Shown: positions 1-8,093 of the stretch, piece after piece
How positions within the stretch are numbered: the stretch's first letter is position 1
Layout of the letters: every line of letters begins with the position of its first letter
NCBI RefSeq assembly: GCF_026625765.1
Contig: NZ_CP113062.1
Coordinates: forward strand, 3,596,001-3,660,000
Direction of reading: 5' to 3'
DNA length: 64,000 bases
From: Frigoribacterium sp. SL97
GTDB taxonomy: Bacteria; Actinomycetota; Actinomycetes; Actinomycetales; Microbacteriaceae
The notes under the pieces: generated by a model
Databases searched by the model: none
The model's input: the letters and a program-made list of their open reading frames with translations, nothing else
What the model was told of the DNA's origin: nothing
Made by a program: the position numbers and the translations under genes

Positions 1-2
1 CG

Positions 3-629
3 CTTGACTCGCTGAACCCGGCCACGATCGTCGCGGTGACCTTGATCCTTCTCGCCGCCCCGCGGCGTCCCGCGCTCATGGCACTCGTCACGGTGCTTGG
101 GGCGGCACTCACCGTGTTCGCGGTCGGCGCCGCGCTCTTCCTCGGCGCGGGCGCGGCAGCTGGTGCCGTCGACGGGATTGTGCAGGGTATCCGCTACGTC
201 GCCTTCGCCGCCGCGGGCGTCGTCCTGGTCCGCTCCGGGATACGACGCTTCCACACGCGACCCAGGAAGCCGATCGGGTTGCCATCGTGGTTCACACCCT
301 GGACTGCGCTCCCGTTCGGGGCGCTGCTAACCGGGGCCGACCTACCGAATGCGTTCCCGTACTTCATTGCGATCGAGCGCCTCCTAGACGCGCAGGTCAC
401 GCCAGCGGAGGGCCTGCTCGTCCTCGCCGGGTACGCGGTGGTCTACTGCGTCCCGTGCCTCGTATTGCTCTTGGTGGGAAGCCTCGCGCGCCGTCGGACG
501 CGTGCGCTGCTCATGCGTGTCACCGCCCGATTCGGTACCGGCGAGGTGAAGGCGTCCCCCTTCGTCGCGGTCGTGTTGATCCTGCTCGGCGCATTGGTCG
601 CGTCGCTGCCGTTCTGGCTCCTGCGCTGA
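3..629 (+). CDS. GAP family (Sap/SfLAP-like) membrane protein, 5' end missing
   Basis: The frame is open from the left edge, so the true start lies outside the window; the first visible residues read LDSLNPATIVAVTLILLAAP. The SLNP start followed by a hydrophobic helix, and about six hydrophobic segments in some 208 residues, fit the GAP/SfLAP family of small actinobacterial membrane proteins. One member of that family, Sap of mycobacteria, takes part in glycolipid and sulfolipid export; the substrate here is unknown. The protein ends in a hydrophobic segment (LLGALVASLPFWLLR). The next gene begins 13 bases downstream on the same strand, so the two may be co-transcribed. The family call is from sequence pattern only. 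Confidence 0.65.
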   Translation, partial: LDSLNPATIVAVTLILLAAPRRPALMALVTVLGAALTVFAVGAALFLGAGAAAGAVDGIVQGIRYVAFAAAGVVLVRSGIRRFHTRPRKPIGLPSWFTPWTALPFGALLTGADLPNAFPYFIAIERLLDAQVTPAEGLLVLAGYAVVYCVPCLVLLLVGSLARRRTRALLMRVTARFGTGEVKASPFVAVVLILLGALVASLPFWLLR

Positions 630-642
630 CCGACGTCGAGCA

Positions 643-1305
643 GTGGTCCGGCGGAATCTCCTCGTGTGCGCGCTTGGCTCGTTCACGACGATCATTGGCA
701 TGACCCTGATTCTGCCGATCCTTCCTCTCTACGTCCGAGACCTTGGCGTTGGGGATCCGGCCGCGGTAACTCTCTGGTCCGGCATCGCCTACGCCGCGAC
801 GTTTCTGACCGCGGCCTTGACAGCACCGCTGTGGGGTTATCTCGGGGACCACTTCGGCCGGAAACCGATGCTGATCCGCGCGAGCCTCGTCATGGCGATC
901 GCGATGTCGCTCATCGGGGTCGCCCAAGACGTCACTCAACTCGTACTGCTGCGGCTGCTGGTCGGCCTCCTCGGCGGCTACGCCTCCGGACCAACCATCC
1001 TCGTCGCCGCTCAGACCCCTAAAGGCCGCTCCGCTTGGGCGCTGGGCACCCTCTCCTCCGCCATCATGGCCGGCACCATCGCAGGGCCTCTGATCGGTGG
1101 AACCCTCGCGCAGACAATTGGCATTCAAGGGCGTTCCTCGCAACCGGCAAACCAACACGCTCGGCTCGCAGTCGAGTGGGCGGGACAGGGTTTTGGTGTG
1201 GCGCTTGATTGCGTGGGTACGGCGAATCTCGGCCCTCATCGCGAGAGCCAGCTCGCTGGGAACTCACTAGTCCTGCCCCGTATGGGTGAGATCAGACGGG
1301 TTTAA
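643..1305 (+). pseudogene. MFS multidrug/tetracycline-type transporter, truncated after about 160 residues
   Basis: The GTG-started product opens like an MdtG/TetA-type MFS exporter. TM1 carries GMTLILPILPLYVRDLG, and the cytoplasmic loop between TM2 and TM3 has the motif GYLGDHFGRKPML. TM4 and TM5 follow with GPLIGGTLAQTIGIQG. At about base 1125 the similarity to an MFS protein ends abruptly, and the last 55 or so residues (RSSQPANQHARL onward) are polar and unlike a transporter. Family members have about 400 residues and 12 helices, so this gene keeps only the first five or six. I infer a recombination or deletion junction near 1125. The 180 bases after it are not recognisable. Expression of a working exporter is unlikely. 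Confidence 0.7.
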
Positions 1306-1891
1306 TTGCGCCCATGGCCTCGTCGAGCAGCCTTCCAAAGGATCGGCCACGGTCCGTGGTGATCCATACATCCTTCGCGGCGATCACGCAGGTCAGGGCC
1401 GCGCCGGCGATCACCGTCGGGCGCGGGTCGGTGACCGCTAAACGGCCCAGGCGCATCCGTACGATTTCGGCGAGATCGCCCTGGACCCGCGAGATACGCT
1501 CGAGCTCGCCCGCACTCAGAGCCGGGTTGTCATGGATGATCTTTTCGATCGCGAGGGCGCGTTCAGCGAGTGTCTCGTCCTCGAAGTGCTCGACGACGAC
1601 GTCGAATGCCCGCCGTAGCGATTCCCACACCGGCTCGTCGACGGGCCGTGCACCGAGTGCCTGGGCGAGCATCTGCGACCACGCGTCGTACTTGCCCAGC
1701 ATGACGTCCTCTTTCGAGGTGAAGTAGCGAAAGAACGTTCGCCTGGAGATGCCGGCAGCCGAGACCAGGTCATCGATTGTTGTCTGCTCGTATCCCCTAA
1801 CCGCGAACAGATCCTGGGCCAGCATCGCCAACTCGGTTTGCATGGCTCGTCGAGCTCTTTCACGCACCGGGATAGGAGTGGACTCGCTCAC
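1292..1891 (-). CDS. TetR family transcriptional regulator
   Basis: The product is about 199 residues. The N-terminal helix-turn-helix reads YEQTTIDDLVSAAGISRRTF followed by FRYFTSKEDVML, the classical TetR signature. The rest is a helical ligand-binding domain without recognisable ligand residues. The frame allows a TTG start at 1912, but I prefer the GTG at 1889-1891 because the HTH then starts at a normal distance from the N-terminus. The gene is divergent from the short-chain dehydrogenase at 1995. A perfect 12-bp palindrome lies between them, so the usual arrangement of a repressor controlling itself and its divergent enzyme gene is likely. Its 3' end overlaps the tail of the broken MFS frame by 14 bases. 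Confidence 0.85.
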   Translation of the reverse strand: MSESTPIPVRERARRAMQTELAMLAQDLFAVRGYEQTTIDDLVSAAGISRRTFFRYFTSKEDVMLGKYDAWSQMLAQALGARPVDEPVWESLRRAFDVVVEHFEDETLAERALAIEKIIHDNPALSAGELERISRVQGDLAEIVRMRLGRLAVTDPRPTVIAGAALTCVIAAKDVWITTDRGRSFGRLLDEAMGAIKPV

Positions 1892-1933
1892 ATGTGCCAG
1901 CTTACAAGGCAACGGGCATAGGTGGCACTCAGT

Positions 1934-1945
1934 GGCACATGTGCC
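1934..1945. promoter_or_regulatory. Palindromic operator candidate GGCACATGTGCC
   Basis: This is a perfect 12-bp palindrome in the 103-bp divergent spacer between the TetR gene and the dehydrogenase. Further half-site-like copies (CACATGTGCC at the TetR start, GTGGCACT just upstream, GTGGCATTTGCC just downstream) surround it. It is a good candidate binding site for the adjacent TetR protein; binding itself is inferred. Confidence 0.5.
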
Positions 1946-1994
1946 CTACAGTGGCATTTGCCAGACATTGACCACGAAACATTGGAGCTGCCAC

Positions 1995-2909
1995 ATGACC
2001 ACGCCATGGACTTTGAACGACATCCCACGCCAGGACGCGCGCGTCGCTGTGATCACCGGAGGCAGTAGTGGACTCGGCTTTGAGACCGCCCTCGCCCTCG
2101 CGGATCATGGCGCGGCCGTGGTGCTCGCTGTCCGCGACACCACCAAGGGCAAGGAGGCCGCGTCGAGAATCGCCTCCCATGTGCCCAATGCCAAAGTCTC
2201 CGTGCAGAACCTGGACCTGGGTTCACTGGAATCCGTGCGCGCAGCGGCCACAGATCTCAGGTCGGCGCACCCGCGGATTGACCTGCTGATCAACAACGCC
2301 GGCGTGATGTACACGCCTCAGCAGAAGACAGCCGACGGTTTCGACCTGCAGTTCGGCGTGAACCACCTCGGTCACTTCGCGCTGACCGGGCTGCTGCTCG
2401 ATCACCTCCTGCCTGTGCCGGGCTCTCGAGTCGTGACGGTGAGCAGCTACGGTCACCGCATTCGCGCGGCTATCTACTTCGACGACCTGCAGTGGGACCG
2501 CAGCTACGACCGGGTTGCCGCCTATGGCCAGGCCAAGCTGGCCAACTTGATGTTCACCTACGAGCTGCAGCGCCGCCTCACGGCGTACGGCAGCACTATG
2601 GCCGTCGCCGCGCACCCAGGCAACGCTTCCACCGAGTTGACCCAGAACTTGCCTGCTCTCGCGCGGATCGCGTCGGCCGCCGTCAAGCCTTTGCTTGCCC
2701 AAAGCGCTGCTGGAGGCGCACTCCCCACACTGCGTGCCGCAACTGATCCAAGCGTGCTCGGCGGCCAGTACTACGGCCCCGACCGCATACGCGAGACCCG
2801 AGGACACCCGCAGTTGGTTACATCCAGCGCCGCCTCATACGACCTGACGACACAGCGCCACCTGTGGTCCGTGTCCGAGGAACTCACCGGCGTTACCTTT
2901 CCCGCATAA
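1995..2909 (+). CDS. Short-chain dehydrogenase/reductase (retinol dehydrogenase-like)
   Basis: The product has 304 residues and a full classical SDR set: the nucleotide-binding TGxxxGxG motif as ITGGSSGLGFE near residue 20, the structural NNAG motif as LINNAGVM near residue 95, the catalytic serine in TVSSYGHR and the YxxxK pair in YGQAKLANLM near residue 175. The sequence around NHLGHFALTGLLL is typical of the atypical retinol/protochlorophyllide reductase branch, so an NADP(H)-dependent carbonyl or alcohol substrate is expected, but none can be named. I chose the ATG at 1995 because it follows GGAG and fits the SDR N-terminus. The frame stays open further upstream, across the TetR promoter, and that extension was ignored. 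The divergent TetR gene probably controls it. Confidence 0.9.
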   Translation: MTTPWTLNDIPRQDARVAVITGGSSGLGFETALALADHGAAVVLAVRDTTKGKEAASRIASHVPNAKVSVQNLDLGSLESVRAAATDLRSAHPRIDLLINNAGVMYTPQQKTADGFDLQFGVNHLGHFALTGLLLDHLLPVPGSRVVTVSSYGHRIRAAIYFDDLQWDRSYDRVAAYGQAKLANLMFTYELQRRLTAYGSTMAVAAHPGNASTELTQNLPALARIASAAVKPLLAQSAAGGALPTLRAATDPSVLGGQYYGPDRIRETRGHPQLVTSSAASYDLTTQRHLWSVSEELTGVTFPA

Positions 2910-2973
2910 CGACTCAACCCCGGAAAAGAGACGCCCTCTATCCAACGACCATAGGCATTCGTTCCTGCAGAAC

Positions 2974-2998
2974 TCCACCTGGCACACAGCCAGGTGGA
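2974..2998 (+). terminator. Hairpin after the dehydrogenase gene
   Basis: A perfect 9-bp stem (TCCACCTGG / CCAGGTGGA) with a 7-base loop lies 65 bases after the dehydrogenase stop. It has no T-run, so termination is inferred from position and stem strength. Confidence 0.45.
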
Positions 2999-3135
2999 CG
3001 ATCGACCACCGCCGCCCGATAGCTAACCGCCTATAGGGCGATTAGCCCGCTCTCCCGAGACCGACACCACTACTCACTGACCCCCCGTCTCAGTGCGCGA
3101 TCCCCTCTCGGGACACGCGCCTGACACACTCGAGG

Positions 3136-3447
3136 TTGGAAGTCGTCTCGCAATTTCTGGCATTGGAGCGAACCATCGACGCACACGACCTACCCGCGTC
3201 ACCCGACTGGTCCTTCACCTTTGGAGGCGAGGGCACTGCTCCTGCTGTAAATATCGCTGCCGACGACGCCTTGGCATGACTGGCCTCAGCAACAGAGGAT
3301 TTACGCCGCAGGAAGAATCCGGCGGCGAGCTTCCCGCCGAGCTGGGTCGCCCTGATCCGCGAGGCGGCAAACGCGGGAGTCTCGGAAGGAGCCATCGCGA
3401 TTGCGAGCGGACAAAGCCTGGCGTCTGTTCGGAACATCCTCTCTTAG
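3136..3447 (+). pseudogene. Small HTH-like reading frame broken by an in-frame TGA
   Basis: In this frame, open from about 3046, a possible TTG start at 3136 begins MEVVSQFLALERTIDAHDLP. An in-frame TGA at 3277-3279 interrupts it. Beyond the stop the same frame continues to a TAG at 3447 and encodes WVALIREAANAGVSEGAIAI followed by ASGQSLASVRNIL. That segment has the spacing of a homeodomain-like helix-turn-helix (AGVSxxAIAxASGxSxxSVRNIL). The GC content here is below the window average. The simplest reading is a small DNA-binding protein gene killed by a nonsense change. The second half could also be translated alone, but no start or ribosome site is evident. The rest of 2999-3515 shows nothing convincing. 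Confidence 0.3.
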
Positions 3448-3515
3448 CTTCTGGGTGAGGCCCCCTGTGCCCGCCAGACGATCCCCTATCGGGACGGGTC
3501 CCGTGCTGCAACCAA

Positions 3516-3659
3516 TCACGAGGGTTTGCGACGGAAAACAAGCCTTAGAAACCCCAGCAAGGCAGACAGAGCAGAGAGAACTCCCACGAAGATGAAGAGC
3601 TTGTTGCCGTCCGCAATCACGAAGAAGAATGCGGCCAAGATCATGCCGAAGCCGACCAT
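3516..3659 (-). CDS. Very small two-helix membrane protein (47 aa)
   Basis: The ATG at 3657-3659 opens 47 codons: a first hydrophobic helix (MVGFGMILAAFFFVIADG), a short turn (NK), a second helix (LFIFVGVLSALSALLGFLRL) and a basic tail (VFRRKPS). This positive-inside two-helix hairpin is typical of real small membrane proteins and unlikely by chance in this GC range. A stop lies eight codons upstream of the ATG, so the start is nearly forced. An AGAGGAAG sequence lies further upstream than ideal (about 16 bases). Function unknown. A similar small protein is encoded on the opposite strand at 3798. Confidence 0.4.
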   Translation of the reverse strand: MVGFGMILAAFFFVIADGNKLFIFVGVLSALSALLGFLRLVFRRKPS

Positions 3660-3797
3660 AACTCGCTCGAACCACTTCCTCTAGCCCCGATGCGTCATTC
3701 GCTCAGGGTAGCCATTGCTCAGGACTCAAAAAGGATCGGCTATTGCGACGTTGCCGCGGAACCACCGTGCAATGACCACCTCGCGGGAAGATGCAGG

Positions 3798-3992
3798 ATG
3801 ACTACTTCCGAGTGGCTCCGACTCGCGTACTTCCCCTGCCTATTCGTCGCACTGGGCATGCTCGCTTACGTCGGCGTGAAGTACAGCCAAGGAAAGGAAC
3901 TGCCACGACGCAAGCAACGTCGTGTGCTGTTCGTCGGGGCTCTTGCTCTGGCCGTCGGAGTCGTTCTCTACGCCACGAGCTGGTTCGTTTAG
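3798..3992 (+). CDS. Small two-helix membrane protein (64 aa)
   Basis: I chose the ATG at 3798, giving MTTSEWLRLAYFPCLFVALG and then MLAYVGVKYSQ as helix one, a basic loop (GKELPRRKQRR), and helix two (VLFVGALALAVGVVLYATSWFV) running to the C-terminus. An upstream ATG at 3690 would add 36 residues of mixed composition with no hydrophobic or domain character, so it is less likely. The layout (short polar N-terminus, helix, basic cytoplasmic loop, helix) is that of a small integral membrane protein. No family was recognised. It lies in the low-GC accessory segment among other small membrane genes. Confidence 0.5.
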   Translation: MTTSEWLRLAYFPCLFVALGMLAYVGVKYSQGKELPRRKQRRVLFVGALALAVGVVLYATSWFV

Positions 3993-4194
3993 ATCGGCGC
4001 GGCCGGTTGTCGATCCCCATCGGGCGCCAAATCGCCCCTGAGTTCTCGATCCAGGCTTGAGCATCATCTTTTGGCCAGCCCGCCGCATCAATCGTCAGTG
4101 GGCAAGCTGAACATGCCGTGCGGGCCATCGATCGGCGTGCACATGGCCGTCTCGGTGACGTTCCGTGTCAGGTCGATAACGGACTCCGGCTTCA

Positions 4195-4782
4195 CTAGTG
4201 CCTCCTCGACCGTCGAACTTGAGCTGCCGCGAGCTCCTGAACTTCCCGCTCGACGGCGCTGGCGTCCGGCGTGGCCAGAACACGTCCATCCTCGTCTTGC
4301 GACCTGAGCAAGTGACGGAGATGGACGACGACCCGCAGCAGCTGGGCCTCGGTGTCGAGCGACACCTCTAGGTTTCGCGTCCCCAGTGCGAACGACGGAC
4401 TCTGCAGTTGGATCATCTTGACGGCTGTGCTCATGAAAGCAGGGTTGTACCAGTTCAAGAAGCCCGTATACGGAACAATTCGAATTTCACGGAGGACGGC
4501 GTAGGGAATAATCCGGGTCGAGAACCAGTCGGTCACGAGCAAGCCGTCCTCGCGGGCGACGATCCCGACACGCATCGATCGCAGGGCCACGATCACAGGG
4601 ATCAGGGCCACACCGAGGGGAGGCAGAAGGTCGCGCGCGGTCACTTTCGATTCACCGTCGGCCCCCAGGATGCCCAGGATGCACGAAGCGACGATGATCA
4701 GCGCAAAGATGGAGGCCAAAGCGCGCGAGGGGTACCCGACCCGCCTCAACGGCCTTGAGAGGGCAGGATTCGTTTTAGTCAT
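4195..4782 (-). CDS. Membrane protein with PH-like domain
   Basis: The ATG at 4780-4782 is preceded by GAGGGAGGGGG, a strong ribosome site, so I prefer it to a longer start 34 codons upstream. The 195-residue product has two hydrophobic helices near residues 21-40 (ASIFALIIVASCILGILG) and 52-66 (LLPPLGVALIPVIVAL). A cytoplasmic part follows: VGIVAREDGLLVTDWFSTRI and then IPYAVLREIRIVPYTGF. That pattern, a beta-rich segment after two helices with 'I.PY..LREI', matches bacterial PH-like (bPH) domain proteins. The tail is charged and probably helical. The role of such proteins is generally unknown, and nothing nearby suggests one. Confidence 0.65.
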   Translation of the reverse strand: MTKTNPALSRPLRRVGYPSRALASIFALIIVASCILGILGADGESKVTARDLLPPLGVALIPVIVALRSMRVGIVAREDGLLVTDWFSTRIIPYAVLREIRIVPYTGFLNWYNPAFMSTAVKMIQLQSPSFALGTRNLEVSLDTEAQLLRVVVHLRHLLRSQDEDGRVLATPDASAVEREVQELAAAQVRRSRRH

Positions 4783-4987
4783 GCGTACGCCCCCTCCCTC
4801 GTTTGTAGTTTCGGCCCGGTGCCATGACTGTGGGGCGGTGCGTGTATCCAGTCGCCCCGGCCGTGCCCGCAACGCTTGCGCCATGCGGCCTTGAGCGTCC
4901 TTTCCATCTAGCCTGAAACTACCTCACGACCTCAGCTACAGGTTGTTTCGTCAATGACTCCCTGACCGCCTCGGCACCGATTACCTG

Positions 4988-5557
4988 TCACGCTTGTTCC
5001 CCGCGCTGGACGGCCCGGTAGACCGTTGAGCGAGCGACGCCGAAGAGCTCAGCAATCTCGCTAGTCGTGTGCTCCCCGGTGCGGTGCAGCTGCACGAGGT
5101 GCTTCTCCTGCGAGGCGGTGAGCTTGGGCTTGCGACCGCGGAGCTTGCCGGCGGCCTTGGCGATGGCCATGCCTTCGCGGGTGCGGGCCCGGATGAGGTC
5201 GGCTTCGAACTCGGCCACCATGCCGAGGACGTTGAACAGGAGCCGGCCCACGGGGTCGGTGGGGTCGTAGACCGCTCCCCCGAGATTCAGGGCAACGCCC
5301 TTCTTCGTCAGCTCGTCCGCGATGTCCGTCGCGTCCCGAAGAGAGCGGGCGAGACGGTCGAGCTTCGTGACGACCAGGACGTCACCCGCGCGGCACGCAG
5401 CCAGCGCCTCGCGGAGGCCGGGCCGTGCTCGAGTCGTGCCGGACAGCCCGTGGTCAACATGGACGTGTTGATCGTCAACACCAAGTGCTGCAAGACCGTC
5501 GCGTTGTGCTGCGAGATCTTGTCCCGAGGTGGAGGCGCGGGCGTATCCGATGAGCAT
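4988..5557 (-). CDS. Serine recombinase, resolvase/invertase family (intact)
   Basis: The 189-residue protein is full length for the Hin/Tn3-resolvase class. It has IGYARASTSGQDL with the nucleophilic serine at residue 9 or 11 and RPGLREALAACRAGDVLVV. The arginine-containing active-site segment follows as TKLDRLARSLRDATDIADEL, then the E-helix FNVLGMVAEFEADLIRARTR. A C-terminal HTH (HTTSEIAELFGVARSTVYRA) would bind the crossover site. It catalyses site-specific cleavage and strand exchange at paired sites. A 12-bp inverted repeat 100-200 bases upstream (5657-5760) is a candidate site. A closely related but frameshifted copy lies at 8229 in the opposite orientation. Such enzymes typically belong to plasmids and transposons, which fits this accessory segment. 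Confidence 0.92.
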   Translation of the reverse strand: MLIGYARASTSGQDLAAQRDGLAALGVDDQHVHVDHGLSGTTRARPGLREALAACRAGDVLVVTKLDRLARSLRDATDIADELTKKGVALNLGGAVYDPTDPVGRLLFNVLGMVAEFEADLIRARTREGMAIAKAAGKLRGRKPKLTASQEKHLVQLHRTGEHTTSEIAELFGVARSTVYRAVQRGEQA

Positions 5558-5656
5558 CCGATGACTGTAGCGTTTATACCCCCTTCATCGGGCATTTTTG
5601 CGGGACAGGCATACGCGAATCCGCAGGCCAGACGCCACTTGACCTCCGTCGACCAG

Positions 5657-5760
5657 AACGGTCACCAGAAGGTGTCCCGATGAACGACCGTCTAACGGGC
5701 ACCAAACTAACGGTCTTGACCCCGACCGGCTCAGAACCCCGTTTCGTACTGGTCACCGTT
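5657..5760. repeat. Inverted repeat upstream of the recombinase; candidate recombination site
   Basis: The 12-mer AACGGTCACCAG (5657-5668) reappears as its exact complement CTGGTCACCGTT (5749-5760). Between them a second, smaller inverted pair (GACCGT / ACGGTC) and a twofold TAACGG lie close together. The position, 100-200 bases upstream of a serine recombinase, suits a res-type site, but no consensus can be checked here. The remainder of 5558-5919 has no supportable gene. Confidence 0.35.
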
Positions 5761-5919
5761 TCGGCTTAGCCTCCTGACCCCACGGCCGTGCGCCACTCAG
5801 GCCCATCCACTGCTAGCCGGACAACACTGCGGTCCGTAATCTCCGGGACATCGCCCAACGCGGCCGATTCACAGCGTTCCGCATTAGTAACTTCGACGGT
5901 TCGGTCCCAGGATTCCTTC

Positions 5920-6807
5920 ATGTTGAGGAAAATCAGATTAGGCTTGGTCGTCGCAGCGGTCATCGCCGTGCTGAAAGTCCTCATCATCACCCCGCTGGTC
6001 GACATGTACGTGGCGACAGGTAACTGGGCGATTGACCTGTTGAGTCGAACAGGCTCGTGGCTCATCTCTCCGGTGCCCGACTTCGGCTACCTGTTTCTGG
6101 TGACCATGGGGCTGTTGCTAATGGTCATGGCAAACGGCGAGAAGTTCCAGCTAACTGGCACTCTCCTCTTGGTAATAGCCACCCTGTGGCTCTCGGTAAC
6201 AGTCGGCGGGCTCATTCGTCTTTTCAACCCGCCAACTGGTCATCTGAACGGAGACCCCGGCTCGCTCGTGGTACTCATGGGCTGGGCCATTGCACTCATC
6301 ATCGTGCCCGTGGCCTCGGTCTATCGATATGCCCTAATTGATCTCCTCGTTCGAGATGTTGACTGGGTCATTGCGGCACGGGGGAAGGGCCGGCAAACGG
6401 GAGGCGGGTTAATTCGGGGTCGCGTTGAGTGCACGGACGATGACCCGCATGCTCTGAATTTGGGACCGGGAATACGTGAACGCGAGCTGCGATACGCGCG
6501 CCGGCGACCTTTGCTCGTCAGGTGGCGTGGCCGCGGGCCCTATCCCGCAGAGCTACGAGCACCGCACAGTTCCGCAGCGTCTTACGAGGAACAGGCCGGG
6601 AAGACGCGCGAGGTGCTTCGAGAGCTTAAGAAGTCGCGGGGATTCTTGCTGGGACAGGACATCGCCAAGATTTCTGTCTGGCCTGACGGTGACCGAGTGT
6701 TTGGGCAGGCCCAAAACCAGCGCTGGATGTCAGGCGCAAGACGCAACGCGTTGCGGGAAGCTAAACCTGATGACCTCCCCAGACTCGGGCGAGGCGTTCG
6801 ATCCTGA
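5920..6807 (+). CDS. Four-helix membrane protein with a soluble C-terminal part
   Basis: I chose the ATG at 5920 because AGGA sits seven bases upstream; an earlier ATG at 5788 adds a polar stretch that looks non-coding. The 295-residue product has hydrophobic helices near residues 7-26 (LGLVVAAVIAVLKVLIITPL), 50-66, 73-92 (TGTLLLVIATLWLSVTVGGL) and 107-127 (GSLVVLMGWAIALIIVPVAS). From residue 155 on it is polar. The section EEQAGKTREVLRELKKSRGF and then LLGQDIAKISVWPDG looks like a genuine soluble domain, while residues 160-215 are arginine-rich and low in complexity. The frame might therefore have shifted there. No family recognised. Confidence 0.5.
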   Translation: MLRKIRLGLVVAAVIAVLKVLIITPLVDMYVATGNWAIDLLSRTGSWLISPVPDFGYLFLVTMGLLLMVMANGEKFQLTGTLLLVIATLWLSVTVGGLIRLFNPPTGHLNGDPGSLVVLMGWAIALIIVPVASVYRYALIDLLVRDVDWVIAARGKGRQTGGGLIRGRVECTDDDPHALNLGPGIRERELRYARRRPLLVRWRGRGPYPAELRAPHSSAASYEEQAGKTREVLRELKKSRGFLLGQDIAKISVWPDGDRVFGQAQNQRWMSGARRNALREAKPDDLPRLGRGVRS

Positions 6808-7024
6808 GAAAGTGAGGGACCTCGCCCGCAGCGGCATCGGCTGACGCAGATAGCTCAAAGGGCCTTCAGAGCTGCCACGAGTTGGCGGCCTGTCGTCGCT
6901 CTGCAGCAAACGCTGATGCCTGGTTCAATCTGAGCGCCCCTGGCACTCCGATAAGCCACCGCCTGGTGGTGTTCTGGATCACGTCTTGATGTCCTGTTTG
7001 AGGAATCCTCTTACAATGTGGCCC

Positions 7025-7768
7025 ATGAGGAGATTTACGGCGGGGGTCGCCGTGGGGGCGGTTGCGCTGCTGCTGACCGGGTGTGCCGGGATTAGCAGCG
7101 AGATGGGCGGGCCACCGGCCGCGACCGGCACCGCGACGAACGGAACCGGGGTGCCGGACCGGCAAGCCGTCCTCGACGAGCTCGGTGCGCCCCCTACCTC
7201 GGGGCCGCCGGACCCAGCCCGCCTCGCCGAACTGCGGCAGAAGGCCACCGACCAGCGTTGGGACCAGGTGACAAAGCAATTCCCCGACGCGGTCCGACCC
7301 GAGGTCGCCCTGGTCCACGAGATCGAGGGCGGCGACCTCGACCCGCTCATCGCGTGCCTCCGCGAGGCCGGCCTGCCCGTGGTCGACGACGTCGGGAGAG
7401 GTAAGGACGGCTCGACCTCGCAGGGCTATTCGTTCGAGATGCCCGACGGCGGGCCGCAGCGCGAGCAGGCCGAACTCGCCAGCTACCGCTGCAACGTCAT
7501 GTACCCGAGCCCCGTCGCTGAGACGCTCACGGTCGGGCAAGCGGCGTGGTTGTACGACTACCAGACCATGTTCCAGCTGCCGTGCTTCGAGGCGCTCGGC
7601 GCCCCGTCAACCGAGCCGAGCATGACTCGCGAGGAGTTCGCGTCGACCTGGCCCCACCAGGGCTGGTTCCCGAGCGCTGGATCAGCATCCAGTCAAGGGC
7701 TGACGGACGCCGAAGCGGAACGAGTCGACAAGACCTGCCCCGCGCCCGACTCGGAAACTTTCGGCTAA
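7025..7768 (+). CDS. Secreted lipoprotein, unknown function
   Basis: The ATG at 7025 gives a textbook lipoprotein signal: MRRF, a hydrophobic run (AGVAVGAVALLL) and a lipobox LTGC with the acylated cysteine at residue 20. The mature 229 residues contain four further cysteines (contexts IACLREAG, YRCNVMYP, LPCFEALG, KTCPAPD), which could form two disulfides outside the membrane. The middle part, DLDPLIACLREAGLPVVDD, resembles the actinobacterial secreted proteins in which a partially conserved 'CLREAG.P' segment recurs, but no function is known. It stands alone between an upstream membrane gene and a small downstream membrane gene. Confidence 0.8.
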   Translation: MRRFTAGVAVGAVALLLTGCAGISSEMGGPPAATGTATNGTGVPDRQAVLDELGAPPTSGPPDPARLAELRQKATDQRWDQVTKQFPDAVRPEVALVHEIEGGDLDPLIACLREAGLPVVDDVGRGKDGSTSQGYSFEMPDGGPQREQAELASYRCNVMYPSPVAETLTVGQAAWLYDYQTMFQLPCFEALGAPSTEPSMTREEFASTWPHQGWFPSAGSASSQGLTDAEAERVDKTCPAPDSETFG

Positions 7769-7875
7769 GGATGCCGTAGCAGCTAGAGGCAACGCATATT
7801 CGAGGCGGCACATCCGGCCACAGAAGATTCGTCCAGCAACTTGCTCCAACAAGTACTAGGAAAGCAGTTGCTCAA

Positions 7876-8031
7876 ATGTCGATTCGCGTAAAGCCCCTTC
7901 TCATTGGTTTGGTGAAAATCCTCATCGCAAGCCTCAGTGTTGGCCTGACTGCCATAGGCGTTCTAGGCGGCAATCGAGCACACCCAGGTATGTACATCGG
8001 GGCCGAGAAGCGAGATGACTACCGACCCTAA
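7876..8031 (+). CDS. Small single-helix membrane protein (51 aa)
   Basis: The ATG at 7876 follows AGGAAAG by 11 bases. The product reads MSIRVKPLLIGLVKILIASL, then SVGLTAIGVLGG, then a polar tail that ends KRDDYRP. This is one long membrane helix with basic residues on the N-terminal side and a charged exit. A strong hairpin at 8094-8127 follows, which makes a complete small transcription unit plausible. No family is recognised; a membrane-active small protein such as a toxin is one possibility among several, without direct evidence. Confidence 0.4.
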   Translation: MSIRVKPLLIGLVKILIASLSVGLTAIGVLGGNRAHPGMYIGAEKRDDYRP

Positions 8032-8093
8032 TGAGGCGGAGCAGCTTGGCATTGCTGGTTTATCGACTGGTCCATTCGCCCTGAGATGGCTTA

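Noticed and set aside
3277..3279. TGA as a selenocysteine codon
   Set aside because: No SECIS-like hairpin was evident and the frame is a small HTH-like protein with no redox motif; nonsense mutation is simpler.
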